This document shows, piece by piece, positions 42,434-50,558 of a stretch of 64,000 nt of DNA. Every line of letters begins with the position of its first letter. Within the stretch, counting starts at the first letter, position 1. The position numbers were made by a program, and so were the translations under genes. The stretch is from the NCBI RefSeq assembly GCF_004127445.1, contig NZ_QEXM01000040.1:124001-188000 (forward strand), written 5' to 3'. The notes beneath the pieces are model-generated. The model had not been told where the DNA came from and did no database searches. It saw only the letters and a list, made by a program, of their open reading frames with translations. This DNA comes from Streptomyces alfalfae. Its GTDB lineage: Bacteria > Actinomycetota > Actinomycetes > Streptomycetales > Streptomycetaceae.

Positions 42434-43360
42434 ATGGATCAGAACCGTTCGGAACAGGCCGGGCCCTCGGAACAGGCCGCTCTGGCAGCCGTGTTCGAGG
42501 AGCACAGGCCGCGTCTCAACGCCGTCGCGTACCGGATGCTCGGCTCGCTCGGGGAGTCGGAGGACGCCGTCCAGGAGGCGTGGCTGAGGCTGAGCCGTTC
42601 CGACGTCGCCGAGGTGCGGAACCTGGGCGGCTGGCTCACCACCGTGGTCGGCCGGATCTGCCTGGACCTGCTGCGCTCCCGGCAGTCCCGTCGCGAGGAC
42701 TCCCTCGACGTCTCCCTGGAGACGCATGTGCCCGACCCGGTCCTGAGCCGCCTGGACACTGTCGACCCCGAGCAGGAGGTGCTGCTCGCCGACTCCGTCG
42801 GCCTCGCCCTCCTCGTGGTGCTCGACACCCTCGCGCCCGCCGAGCGCCTGGCGTTCGTGCTGCACGACATGTTCGCCGTGCCGTTCGAGGACATCGCGCC
42901 CGTGGTCGAGCGTTCCGCCGCCGCGACCCGGCAGCTCGCCAGCCGGGCGCGGCGCCGCGTGCAGGGTTCCGCCCCGGCTCCGGAGACCGACGTGGCCAAG
43001 CAGCGCGAGGTCGTCGACGCCTGGATGGCGGCCACCAGGGCGGGCGACTTCGAGGCGCTGCTGGAGCTCCTCGACCCCGACGTCGTGCTGCGCGCGGACA
43101 GCGGCGACCTCGTCTCGGGGCTGTCGAAGCTGGTGCGGGGCGCGGCGTCGGTGGCAGGACAGGCGGCGATGTTCGCGAGCCTCGCCGACGTCCAGACCGT
43201 GGTGCTGGTCAACGGCCTGCCCGGCCTCATCGCGGCCCCCGGCGGCAAGGTGTTCTCGGTCGGCGCCTTCACGGTCGTGGACGGCAGGATCACCGAGATC
43301 AACATCATCGCCGACCCCGAGCGGCTGCGGCGCCTCGACGCGGAGGCGCTGCTGGCCTGA
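42434..43360 (+). CDS. ECF sigma factor with C-terminal SnoaL-like domain
   Basis: A 308-residue sigma factor. I chose ATG 42434 with GGGAGA upstream; in-frame ATGs at 42425 and 42404 are possible. Region 2 includes FEEHRPRLNAVAYRMLGSLG and ESEDAVQEAWLRLS. Region 4 includes LAPAERLAFVLHDMFAVPFE and ERSAAATRQLASRARRRVQG. From about residue 195 a SnoaL_2/NTF2-like fold follows (VDAWMAATRAGDFEALLELL, GKVFSVGAFTVVDGRITEIN, IADPERL). This is the ECF41/SigJ-type layout, in which the fused domain regulates the sigma factor instead of a separate anti-sigma protein. Indeed none is encoded beside it. Genes of this group are often next to oxidoreductases or carboxymuconolactone decarboxylases; here there is none. 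Confidence 0.9.
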   Translation: MDQNRSEQAGPSEQAALAAVFEEHRPRLNAVAYRMLGSLGESEDAVQEAWLRLSRSDVAEVRNLGGWLTTVVGRICLDLLRSRQSRREDSLDVSLETHVPDPVLSRLDTVDPEQEVLLADSVGLALLVVLDTLAPAERLAFVLHDMFAVPFEDIAPVVERSAAATRQLASRARRRVQGSAPAPETDVAKQREVVDAWMAATRAGDFEALLELLDPDVVLRADSGDLVSGLSKLVRGAASVAGQAAMFASLADVQTVVLVNGLPGLIAAPGGKVFSVGAFTVVDGRITEINIIADPERLRRLDAEALLA

Positions 43361-43393
43361 GCGCGGGGGTCCCGGGCAGCGGCGGGGGCGGGA

Positions 43394-45544
43394 TCAGCAG
43401 CCACGGTCATCGCCGCCGCCTCCCCGTCCGCCGTCCCGCCCTCCGCCGTCCGTCCTGCGCACGACCCGCAGCAGGTACTCCTTGCGGTGCAGCGGGTCGT
43501 CGTCCGTCCGCGCGCGTGTCGGGGCCGTGCCGCGCACCGGCTCGTAGCGGTCGAAGGCCGACTCCAACTCGCCCTCGCCGCGCGTGAGTCCGGGAAGCCG
43601 TAGCTCCAGGGCGTGCACCTGGTCGGCGGGGATGTCGCCCTCCAGGCGGTACGAGTCCCCGCTCGTCGTCGGGCTGTGCGGTACGGCCCGCAGCCGCGAG
43701 AGGACCGGCAGCACCGCCCCGAAGGTGTCGGCGGGCAGGACGAGCCTGAAGCGGTGCATCGGCTCGTGCACCACCGTGCCCGCCCGGCGCAGCGCGTCCA
43801 TCAGGACCAGCGGCGTCAGGTGCCGGAAGTCCCCGGCGGTGCTCGACATGCTCTTGTCGAACGTGCCGTGCGCGTGGCTCTGCCGCGGCCAGTACCCCGA
43901 GTGCGTCATCGTGACCGTGCAGTCGGGCACCCGCCAGCCGCGGAGCCCCTGGCCCAGCGTCTCCCTGACGGTCTCCTCGACCGCGCGGAAGAACGCGTAC
44001 GGCATCGAGCCCAGCTCGACGCCGAGCCGGAACTCCACACCGGCCCCGACCGGCGCGGGCTCGACCCGCAGCCCGACCGTGGCGAGGAACGGGTTCGGGT
44101 CCTTGTCGATGAACTCGACCGCCTCACCCGTGCCGGCGACCCGCTCCACGCAGATCGTCGTCGTCTCGCGGAAGGTGACGTCGAGGCCGAAGTCCGCGGC
44201 GAGGGTCGCCTGGATGACCTCCTTCTGCACCTCGCCGTAGAGCGAGACGGACACCTCCTGGCGCACGTCGTCCTGCCGCAGGGCGATCAGCGGGTCCTGC
44301 TCGGCGAGCTGCGTCAGGGCCAGGTGCAGGGCGCCCCGGTCACCGGCCGCGGCCGGGGCGACGACCGTCTCCAAGGTCGGCGGCGCGAAGAACCGGCCGT
44401 CGGCCCCCGTCCCCGTACGCGGTACGCCGAGCACGTCGCCGATCCGCACGTCGGTGAGGCCCCACACCTTGCCGATGCGGCCCGCGGTGATCCGCGTGCC
44501 GGGCTCGTCGGCGCCGTGTTCGAAGACGCTGACGGCGGTGACCTTGCCCTCCCTGACGTCCGTGCCGTCACCCGCCGCGATGTCGACGCGGTCCCGCGTG
44601 CGGACCGTGCCCGCGAACACGCGTACGTACGCGATCTTCTCCCCTGCCGTGCCGCGCTCGACCTTGAACACGCTGCCGGAGAGCGGAGCCTCGGCATCCC
44701 CCGGCTCCGAGGGCAGGAACTCGGCGATGCCGGACGCCAGTTCGCCGACGCCGGCGCCCGTCGTGGCGGAGCCGAAGTAGACGGGGTGGACCAGGGCGCG
44801 CCGGGTCTGTTGGGCCAGTTCACGGCGCAGCCGCCCGTAGGTGAGGGAGGCGGGCTCCGTCACGTACGCCGTGAGCAGGTCGTCGTCGTGCCCGGCGAGC
44901 AGTTCGGCGAGGCCAGGGGCCGCCGCGGTGAACGGCGCGAAGCGCGCCTCGCGGGTGCCGAGCGCCTCGACCGTGCCCATCGGCGCGACGTCGGGGGTGA
45001 GCCGCCGGGCGATGTGCTCCAGGACGCCCTCGTGACGGGCGCCGGCGCGGTCGGCCTTGTTCACGAAGATCAGCGTGGGGATGCGCAGCCGCCGCAGGGT
45101 GCGCAGTAGGACGCGGGTCTGCGCCTGGACGCCCTCCACGGCGGAGACCACGAGCACGGCTCCGTCGAGCACGCTCAGGACCCGCTCCACCTCGGCGATG
45201 AAGTCCGGGTGCCCGGGGGTGTCGATCAGGTTGACCGTGACGTCGCCGCCCGTGGCCTCGGGGGCGTCGACGACGAAGGAGACGACCGCGGACTTGATCG
45301 TGATGCCGCGCTGCCGCTCCAGGGCGAGCGAGTCGGTGAGGGTGCTGCCGTCGTCGACGCGGCCGACCTCGTCGATCACGCCCGCGCGGTGCAGGAGCCG
45401 CTCGGTGAGGCTGGTCTTGCCCGCGTCGATGTGGGCGAGGATACCGAGGTTCAGATACCTCGTGCCGGGTCCGGCGGCCGGCTTCGGGTCAGCCTTGGCT
45501 TCGGTCCTCGGATTCGGGGTCGGAGCAGGTGAATGCGATGGCAC
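43394..45544 (-). CDS. Tetracycline-type ribosomal protection GTPase (TetM/OtrA family)
   Basis: A 716-residue EF-G-like GTPase. G1 is AHIDAGKTS (Lys43), G3 DTPGHPDF and G4 NKAD. The protein is full length, with EF-G domains III-V (EMSVSLYGEVQKEVIQ-like region, CTVTMTHSGYWPRQSHAHGT, FRHLTPLVLMDALRRAGT). Family members dislodge tetracycline from the ribosome. The start is GTG 45544, giving 28 residues before the GTPase core, more than in TetM. The C-terminus ends in a Gly/Arg/Asp-rich tail (GGGRDGGRGGGGDD). Chromosomal copies are common in Streptomyces. A 39-codon leader ORF with a strong ribosome-binding site overlaps its start. Confidence 0.92.
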   Translation of the reverse strand: MPSHSPAPTPNPRTEAKADPKPAAGPGTRYLNLGILAHIDAGKTSLTERLLHRAGVIDEVGRVDDGSTLTDSLALERQRGITIKSAVVSFVVDAPEATGGDVTVNLIDTPGHPDFIAEVERVLSVLDGAVLVVSAVEGVQAQTRVLLRTLRRLRIPTLIFVNKADRAGARHEGVLEHIARRLTPDVAPMGTVEALGTREARFAPFTAAAPGLAELLAGHDDDLLTAYVTEPASLTYGRLRRELAQQTRRALVHPVYFGSATTGAGVGELASGIAEFLPSEPGDAEAPLSGSVFKVERGTAGEKIAYVRVFAGTVRTRDRVDIAAGDGTDVREGKVTAVSVFEHGADEPGTRITAGRIGKVWGLTDVRIGDVLGVPRTGTGADGRFFAPPTLETVVAPAAAGDRGALHLALTQLAEQDPLIALRQDDVRQEVSVSLYGEVQKEVIQATLAADFGLDVTFRETTTICVERVAGTGEAVEFIDKDPNPFLATVGLRVEPAPVGAGVEFRLGVELGSMPYAFFRAVEETVRETLGQGLRGWRVPDCTVTMTHSGYWPRQSHAHGTFDKSMSSTAGDFRHLTPLVLMDALRRAGTVVHEPMHRFRLVLPADTFGAVLPVLSRLRAVPHSPTTSGDSYRLEGDIPADQVHALELRLPGLTRGEGELESAFDRYEPVRGTAPTRARTDDDPLHRKEYLLRVVRRTDGGGRDGGRGGGGDDRGC

Positions 45545-45608
45545 GTAGCGTCATGTCCTTAGAAGAGGGGGTGTTTCCTTCCGGGTGGGACATGCGCGAA
45601 CGCCGCAT
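45489..45608 (-). CDS. Candidate leader peptide overlapping the ribosomal protection gene
   Basis: A 39-codon frame from ATG 45608 with AAGGAGAAG immediately upstream, one of the best ribosome-binding sites nearby. It runs 56 bases into the start of the ribosomal protection gene in another frame. It is hydrophilic (MRRSRMSHPEGNTPSSKDM, then a segment with one Cys). Its position resembles leader peptides of tetM-type genes, where ribosome stalling by tetracycline allows read-through. No attenuator hairpin was found, so this role is inferred. Confidence 0.45.
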   Translation of the reverse strand: MRRSRMSHPEGNTPSSKDMTLRAIAFTCSDPESEDRSQG

Positions 45609-45937
45609 TTCTTCTCCTTGGTGATACTTGGCGGTGCTTGGTGAGGTCGGGTGACGCTGGGTGGGCTCTGGCGGCGCTGGTGGCGGTGGGGGACCTGGCG
45701 CCCTTGGTGAGGCACGCGTGGGCCGCGTCGGCTGCCCGCCGGTTCCGTGTTCCGTGCTTCGTGCCCCGTCAGTGGAGCAGGGCGCCGCCACTCGCGGCAA
45801 CCGATTAAGGGCGGGGGCCGGGCACTCGCGAGGTCACCCCCGCGGGCCCGTCGGTCCCTCGGCCGGCGTCGCCGAGCGCGCCCGCGGCCACCGCGTCCTG
45901 CGCAGTCGCGGGGCGACTGCCGTGCGGGGCCCCCGCT
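45609..45937. other. Leader region of the ribosomal protection gene
   Basis: 329 bases with no convincing coding frame between the leader ORF and the CPBP protease gene. Degenerate CACC/CCAAG repeats (minus strand, about 45610-45690; plus-strand pattern CTTGGTGA / CTTGGCGGTG / CTTGGTGAGG) precede the leader start. A promoter could not be placed. Confidence 0.45.
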
Positions 45938-47008
45938 TCAGCGGTCGTCGCCGTCGTCGGCGGTCCTTCCCGTCCCCACCGCTTCGACCTTCCGGCGCCC
46001 GGCCCACCACAGCACGAGCGCCGCGTAGCCGCAGATCATCACGACGTCCACGCAGACCGACACCGCGTCCATGTCGGCGGCCGTCTCGTCGGAGGCGAGC
46101 GCTCCGGCGATGGCGGCCGACAGGCCCATGGCGAGGAGGTTGCTGATCACGTGCAGTCCGATGGCGGCCTCAAGACCACCCGTACGCAGCGTCAGAACGC
46201 CCGTGACCAGCGCGAACACCACCAGGTCCAGGAACCCCCACGGAGTGCCCCAGCCATGGGCCGCCGCGAACAGCGGCGCCTGCGGCAGGATCGCCACCCA
46301 CGGCGAGCGGCACCAGGCGCCGACCGCCTGGGTGAGCCAGCCCCGGAACACGTACTCCTCGGCCGCCGCCTGGAACGGCACCAGCACGCAGACCATCGCG
46401 AGGCCGAGCAGGAAGTCGGGGAGGCCCGCCCAGACCATGTCGTCCGTGCCGTCCCCCGAGGCTCCGGGGAGCAGCAGCATGACCCCGAGCGACGCGGCGA
46501 CCAGCGGCAGCGCCAGGAGCAGACAGCGCACCAGCCAGTCCCAGCGCAGCCGCCCGACCACCGAGGACACCGTCCCGCCCGGACGCCGCTGGACCCAGCG
46601 GGCGGCGAGGAACACCACCGGCAGCAGCAGGGCCAGGGAGAGCAGGCCCTGTGCCATCTGCCCGATGCCGCCCCAGACGCGCAACCCGTCCTTGTCCACG
46701 GGCTTGCCGAGGGCCGCGCCCGCGATCTCCGCGCCGAGCAGCACGAGCAGCGCGGCGGCGACCGCGCCACCCAGCACCAGCGCGGTCCCGGCCACCGGCC
46801 GCCACCAGCGGTGCCTGCCGGTGACCAGGGCGAGACGGTGGTAGGGGAGCGGCGGTGACACGTACGGGGGTTCGGGCTCGTACGGATACGGGGCGTACGG
46901 CGGGTACGGTCCGGCGGGCGGGGCCGCCCAGGGGTCCGACGGCGTGGAGGCGGCGGGCGGGGCCGCCCAAGGGTCCGACGGTGTGGAGGGGGAGTGCGGG
47001 GACGTCAT
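45938..47008 (-). CDS. CPBP-family intramembrane metalloprotease
   Basis: A 356-residue membrane protein from ATG 47008. The N-terminal 60 residues are cytoplasmic and Pro/Tyr-rich, with a perfect 13-residue duplication (SDPWAAPPAxSTP unit, encoded by a 39-bp DNA repeat). About eight helices follow. The catalytic Glu pair lies in AAAEEYVFRGWLTQA, and the distal His motifs are PLFAAAHGWGTPWGF and GLHVISNLLAMG. CPBP/Rce1-type proteins are abortive-infection or prenyl-protease relatives; the substrate is unknown. No strong ribosome-binding site. Confidence 0.88.
   Translation of the reverse strand: MTSPHSPSTPSDPWAAPPAASTPSDPWAAPPAGPYPPYAPYPYEPEPPYVSPPLPYHRLALVTGRHRWWRPVAGTALVLGGAVAAALLVLLGAEIAGAALGKPVDKDGLRVWGGIGQMAQGLLSLALLLPVVFLAARWVQRRPGGTVSSVVGRLRWDWLVRCLLLALPLVAASLGVMLLLPGASGDGTDDMVWAGLPDFLLGLAMVCVLVPFQAAAEEYVFRGWLTQAVGAWCRSPWVAILPQAPLFAAAHGWGTPWGFLDLVVFALVTGVLTLRTGGLEAAIGLHVISNLLAMGLSAAIAGALASDETAADMDAVSVCVDVVMICGYAALVLWWAGRRKVEAVGTGRTADDGDDR
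46913..46989. repeat. 39-bp tandem repeat in the CPBP gene
   Basis: Two nearly identical 39-bp units starting GGCGGGCGGGGCCGCCCA at 46913 and 46952, encoding 13 residues each. Copy number could vary by slippage. Confidence 0.85.
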
Positions 47009-47305
47009 GCGTCCAGGATTCCGGCGGCCCGGCCTTCGCGCGTCGGCCGCTCGTACCATCATCGTCTCCGACTTGGGGCAGACGTGGGGACCTGGACATG
47101 CCGTTCTCGGGCACCGGGGCGCGGACGGCGGGCCGTTCGGCTGACGGCTCGGCGACCTGGGACGCGTAGGCCGTCCGTATCATCGAAGGCTGCGGGGGCC
47201 GCTTCATCGAGGGGCCGCTGCGCGGCGCCGCCAGGGAAGCGGCTCGGCGGCAGCCCGTCGTCCCCTGACGCCCCGACGCGCCCGTCCCCCTCCAGGAGCC
47301 CAGCC
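47009..47305. other. Divergent region between CPBP gene and response regulator
   Basis: 297 bases. A frame that stays open into the response regulator has no ATG, GTG or TTG close to the ribosome-binding site. Ribosome-binding site AGGAG at 47294-47298. No operator recognised. Confidence 0.45.
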
Positions 47306-48010
47306 ATCAGCACCGACACCCCATCAGGCGGCCCCGGCGGACCCCGGGCCACCCGTGTCCTGGTCGTCGACGACCAGGCCATCGTCCGGGCCGGGTTCGC
47401 CGCGGTCGTCGACGCCGAGCCGGACCTCGACGTGGTCGGGGAGGCCGGGGACGGTGCGGAGGCCGTGCGGCTCGCCGCCGAGCTGCGCCCCGACGTGGTC
47501 CTCATGGACATCCGCATGCCGGGGATGGACGGCCTGACGGCGACCCGGCTGCTCATGGGCGGGCCCGAGCCCGTACCGCGTGTCCTCGTGCTGACCACCT
47601 TCGACCAGGACGCCTACGTGCACGACGCCCTGCGCGCCGGGGCCTCCGGGTTCCTGCTGAAGGACGCCCTTCCGCAGGACCTCCTGGCGGGCATCCGGGT
47701 CGTCGCCTCGGGCGAGGCGATGCTCGCGCCCACCGTCACGCGCCGCCTGATCGACGCCTTCGCCGACACCGCGCCCGCCCCGGACCCCGCCCTCCTGGAA
47801 ACCCTGACGCCCCGCGAGGGCGAGGTGCTGGCCCTGGTCGCCGCGGGCCACACCAACGCGGAGATCGCAGAGGCGCTGGGCGTCACCACCGGCACGGTGA
47901 AGTCGCACGTCAACGCCCTGCTCGGCAAGCTGGACCTGCGGGACCGGGTCCAGGCGACGATCCTCGCGTACGACGTCGGGCTCGCACGGCCCCGGCGAGC
48001 GGCGGGCTAG
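47306..48010 (+). CDS. NarL/FixJ-family response regulator, apparent ATC start
   Basis: An orphan response regulator of 234 residues. The receiver domain has VVDDQAIVRAGFAAVVDAEP with the acidic pair, phospho-acceptor Asp in VVLMDIRMPGMDGLTATRLL, Thr in VLTTFDQDAYVHDAL and Lys in FLLKDALPQDLL. The LuxR-type helix-turn-helix follows (LTPREGEVLALVAAGHTNAE, IAEALGVTTGTVKSHVNALL). No ATG, GTG or TTG stands at the expected start. ATC 47306 lies seven bases after AGGAG and gives the expected N-terminus (xSTDTPSGGPGGPRATRVLV). Either a rare AUC start, a start lost by mutation, or a sequence error. No kinase gene is adjacent. Confidence 0.82.
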   Translation: MSTDTPSGGPGGPRATRVLVVDDQAIVRAGFAAVVDAEPDLDVVGEAGDGAEAVRLAAELRPDVVLMDIRMPGMDGLTATRLLMGGPEPVPRVLVLTTFDQDAYVHDALRAGASGFLLKDALPQDLLAGIRVVASGEAMLAPTVTRRLIDAFADTAPAPDPALLETLTPREGEVLALVAAGHTNAEIAEALGVTTGTVKSHVNALLGKLDLRDRVQATILAYDVGLARPRRAAG

Positions 48011-48072
48011 CCGGCGGGGCGGCGGGACACACCGCCCTGCCGGGAGGGCGGCCGCAAGGCAGACTGCACCGC

Positions 48073-48765
48073 ATGGAGTTGATCGCGCGGGGACGGTCCG
48101 CCGATGTGTACGCCCTGGACGACTCCAGGGTGCTGCGGCGATACCGGCACGGGGGATGCACCGGTCTGGAGTCACGCCTGATGACGCATCTGGCGGCATG
48201 TGGGTATCCGGTGCCGCGGGTGTACGAGGCCACCGGCGCCGACATGGTCCTTGAGCGGCTGGCCGGGCCGACGATGCTGGATGAACTGGTCCGGCGCCCG
48301 TGGCGGGTGAGTTCTCTCGGCCGGGAGCTGGGCCGCCTGCACGACCGGCTGCACGCGCTGCCGGCACCGGAGTGGCTGCCCCAGCGGTTCAGCACGACAG
48401 ATGACGACCGGGTGCTGCACATGGACCTGCACCCGGGCAACGTCATCCTGACCGGGCGGGGCCCGGTAGTGATCGACTGGTGCAACGCGGGAGCCGGGGA
48501 TCCGGCTGCCGATGTGGCGATGACCATGGTGACCGTGGGCAGCGCGGACGTGCCGGGACTCGCCGCCCGTTTCGGACGGGGGCTGTTGCTGCGCGGTATA
48601 CGCGGCGGCTGCCGGACCGACCCGGCAGGACGGATGCGGGAGGCCGCCCGGGCGAAACTGGGGGACCCGCACCTGACGCCCGCGGAGGCGGCGTGGCTGC
48701 GGCGGCACGCCCACGGCGGTGGGGGGCCCGGCGGGGGCCGCCGGGCGGACCGGTCAGGAGGCTGA
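48073..48765 (+). CDS. Phosphotransferase of the APH/kinase-like fold
   Basis: A 230-residue small-molecule kinase-like protein. Catalytic loop LHMDLHPGNVIL (Asp and His as in APH and choline kinases) and metal-binding VIDWCNAGAGDPAADVA. The N-lobe is shortened (LIARGRSADVYALDDSRVLR). The C-terminus is Gly/Arg-rich (HGGGGPGGGRRADRSGG). The substrate is unknown, and antibiotic resistance cannot be assumed. ATG 48073, no strong ribosome-binding site. A separate APH remnant lies at 42087-42398. Confidence 0.83.
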   Translation: MELIARGRSADVYALDDSRVLRRYRHGGCTGLESRLMTHLAACGYPVPRVYEATGADMVLERLAGPTMLDELVRRPWRVSSLGRELGRLHDRLHALPAPEWLPQRFSTTDDDRVLHMDLHPGNVILTGRGPVVIDWCNAGAGDPAADVAMTMVTVGSADVPGLAARFGRGLLLRGIRGGCRTDPAGRMREAARAKLGDPHLTPAEAAWLRRHAHGGGGPGGGRRADRSGG

Positions 48766-48914
48766 TCCGCGGCGGCGCGGGCGCGGCCCGCGAGACCCGA
48801 CAGCCGGCCCCGCCCCGCCCTCGGCCGTCGACGGCGTGGCCGTGGAAGAAGACCGCACCCGGACCGTCATGGACGCCGTGCTCGGCGGGCTGCGGGCCGG
48901 GTGCGGGCAGGTAG

Positions 48915-48959
48915 GCAGCCAGACCCGCGAGAGTGCGGGTCAGGCCGCCTGGCCAGAGA
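48915..48959 (-). ncRNA. sodN 3' UTR, candidate source of an s-SodF-like small RNA
   Basis: In S. coelicolor the 3' UTR of sodN mRNA is processed into s-SodF, a small RNA that pairs with sodF mRNA and destabilises it, giving reciprocal control of the Ni and Fe enzymes. Here the region after the sodN stop holds a hairpin (48922-48941) that would end such an RNA. Presence of the RNA is inferred from position; sodF is not in this window. Confidence 0.45.
48922..48941 (-). terminator. Hairpin terminator after sodN
   Basis: GACCCGC (48922-48928) and GCGGGTC (48935-48941) with a 6-base loop, 19 bases beyond the sodN stop. Confidence 0.55.
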
Positions 48960-49355
48960 TCAGGCCTTCTTCGTCTCCCAGAAGATCTTGTCGATCTGGG
49001 CGATGTAGTCCAGCGCCTTCTGGCCCGTCGCCGGGTCCGTCGACGCCTTGGCGGCCGAGAGGGCCTTCAGGGTGTCGTTGACCAGCTGGTGCAGCTCCGG
49101 GTACTTCTCGAAGTGCGGGGGCTTGAAGTAGTCGCTCCAGAGCACCGACACGTGGTGCTTGGCGAGCTCGGCACGCTGCTCCTTGATGACCGTGGCGCGC
49201 GCCTGGTAGTGCGCGTCGTCGTTGCCGGCCATCTTCTCCTGCACGGCCTTGACCGACTCGGCCTCGATCCGGGCCTGGGCGGGGTCGTACACGCCGCAGG
49301 GCAGGTCGCAGTGCGCGCTGACCTTTACCGTGGGGGCAAACAGGCGGGAAAGCAT
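48960..49355 (-). CDS. sodN: Nickel superoxide dismutase precursor
   Basis: 131 residues. The N-terminal 14 residues (MLSRLFAPTVKVSA) are a propeptide that must be cut before His15 to free the nickel hook. The hook HCDLPCGVYDPAQ carries the ligands (His1, Cys2, Cys6 of mature protein) and Tyr9. The remainder is the four-helix bundle (ARIEAESVKAVQEKMAG, WETKKA end). It disproportionates superoxide in the cytoplasm as a hexamer. Strong ribosome-binding site GAGGAGG. It is divergent from sodX, whose protease performs the propeptide cleavage. Expression depends on nickel availability in streptomycetes. Confidence 0.97.
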   Translation of the reverse strand: MLSRLFAPTVKVSAHCDLPCGVYDPAQARIEAESVKAVQEKMAGNDDAHYQARATVIKEQRAELAKHHVSVLWSDYFKPPHFEKYPELHQLVNDTLKALSAAKASTDPATGQKALDYIAQIDKIFWETKKA

Positions 49356-49499
49356 GGAGCGGTCCTCCTCGTGATCGTCTTCTCAGGTGGGACATTACTC
49401 CGTGAGAGGCCGGATTTCGCGAGTGCCCCCATGGGCTTAGGACGAAAGTCCAGGGTCAGACTGGGACTGGTGGACGATGGGACCGGGGAGGTGCCGGCG

Positions 49500-49934
49500 A
49501 TGCCGGAGCTGTCGCAGGAGACCGGACGTGGGAGGGCCGCCCTGCCGTGGGGCGCGGCCGAGGTGACGGGCCCCTCGATGGTGCCCACGCTGCGCCACGG
49601 GGACCGGCTGCTCGTGCGGTGGGGCGCACGCGTCCGCCCGGGTGACGTGGTGATCCTGCGTCATCCGTTCCAGCAGGACCTGCTGGTCGTCAAGCGGGCC
49701 AAGGAGCGCCGTGAGGGCGGCTGGTGGGTGCGCGGCGACAACACGTTCGCGGGCGGTGACAGCACCGACTACGGGGTGGTCCCCGAGGACCTCGTCCTCG
49801 GAAAGGTGTGGTTCCGCTACCGCCCGCCCACGCCGGGGCGCCGCTCACCGCTCGCGCTGGTGCGCTGGACGGTCTCGGCGGTGCGTCCCGTGCTCGCCGA
49901 GCGCTCGGTCTCCAGGCGCTTGCGGGCGCGGTAG
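49500..49934 (+). CDS. sodX: Nickel-type superoxide dismutase maturation protease SodX
   Basis: A 144-residue S26 signal-peptidase-like protease that removes the SodN propeptide. Catalytic Ser26 in VTGPSMVPTLRHGD and Lys65 in DLLVVKRAKE form the Ser-Lys dyad. RGDNTFAGGDSTDYG is the conserved box further on. No membrane anchor, so it works in the cytoplasm. ATG 49500 with GGGGAG nine bases upstream; GTG 49491 is the alternative. Its 3' end overlaps the convergent CGNR gene by 118 bp. Confidence 0.93.
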   Translation: MPELSQETGRGRAALPWGAAEVTGPSMVPTLRHGDRLLVRWGARVRPGDVVILRHPFQQDLLVVKRAKERREGGWWVRGDNTFAGGDSTDYGVVPEDLVLGKVWFRYRPPTPGRRSPLALVRWTVSAVRPVLAERSVSRRLRAR

Positions 49935-50467
49935 GCGGCGACGTTGGCCCGGGTCGCGCAGCGGTCCGAGCAGTAGCGCCGGGAGCGGTTGGTCGAGGTG
50001 TCGAGATAGGCGTTGCGGCACGGCGCCGCCTCGCACAGTCCGAGGCGCTCCACGCCGTGCTCCGTGAGGTGGAAGGCGAGGCCCATCGCGGCGATCGCCG
50101 CGTACCCGGCGGTGGCGTTCGAGGGGTGGTCCGCCAGGTGCATGTGCCACAGCGGGCGCCCGTCGTCGTCCCTGTGGTCGTGCCCGGAGATCTGCGGGCT
50201 GACGGGGAACTCCAGGAGCAGGGAGTTCAGCAGGTCGACCGCGAGCGTCTCGTCGCCGCCGTCCGCCGCCTCGAACACCGCGCGCAGCCGCGCCCGGACC
50301 GACCGGAAGCGCGTGACGTCCGCGTCCGTGGCGCGGCGGGCCATCTGCGTGCTCGGCCCGAACAGCTCCCTGATCACTTCGACCGAGGTGAGCGTGTCCT
50401 TGTTGCGGCCCGGCTCCTCGCTGTTGACCAGGCGTACGGCGTAGTCCGAGTAATAGGCCAGTTCCAC
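49817..50467 (-). CDS. CGNR zinc-finger (ABATE) regulator
   Basis: A 216-residue protein. An N-terminal ABATE domain (residues 1-140; ELAYYSDYAVRLVNSEEPGR) is followed by a CGNR-type zinc finger with ligands Cys145, Cys150, Cys166 and Cys170 (GLCEAAPCRNAYLDTSTNRS, RRYCSDRCATRANVAAYRAR). Such proteins are thought to be stress-responsive transcription regulators. Start GTG 50467. Residues beyond about 178 (ERSASTGRTAETVQR tail) are encoded in DNA that also codes for the C-terminus of SodX. Confidence 0.86.
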   Translation of the reverse strand: MELAYYSDYAVRLVNSEEPGRNKDTLTSVEVIRELFGPSTQMARRATDADVTRFRSVRARLRAVFEAADGGDETLAVDLLNSLLLEFPVSPQISGHDHRDDDGRPLWHMHLADHPSNATAGYAAIAAMGLAFHLTEHGVERLGLCEAAPCRNAYLDTSTNRSRRYCSDRCATRANVAAYRARKRLETERSASTGRTAETVQRTSASGERRPGVGGR

Positions 50468-50558
50468 TTGTAGTCCTTACGAGGGCGGGCTATGGTCGAC
50501 TCGTCGGCAAGTAATAGCCGTCTGCGGTACCAGGGTATTACGGAGCGGAGGGGTTTCG

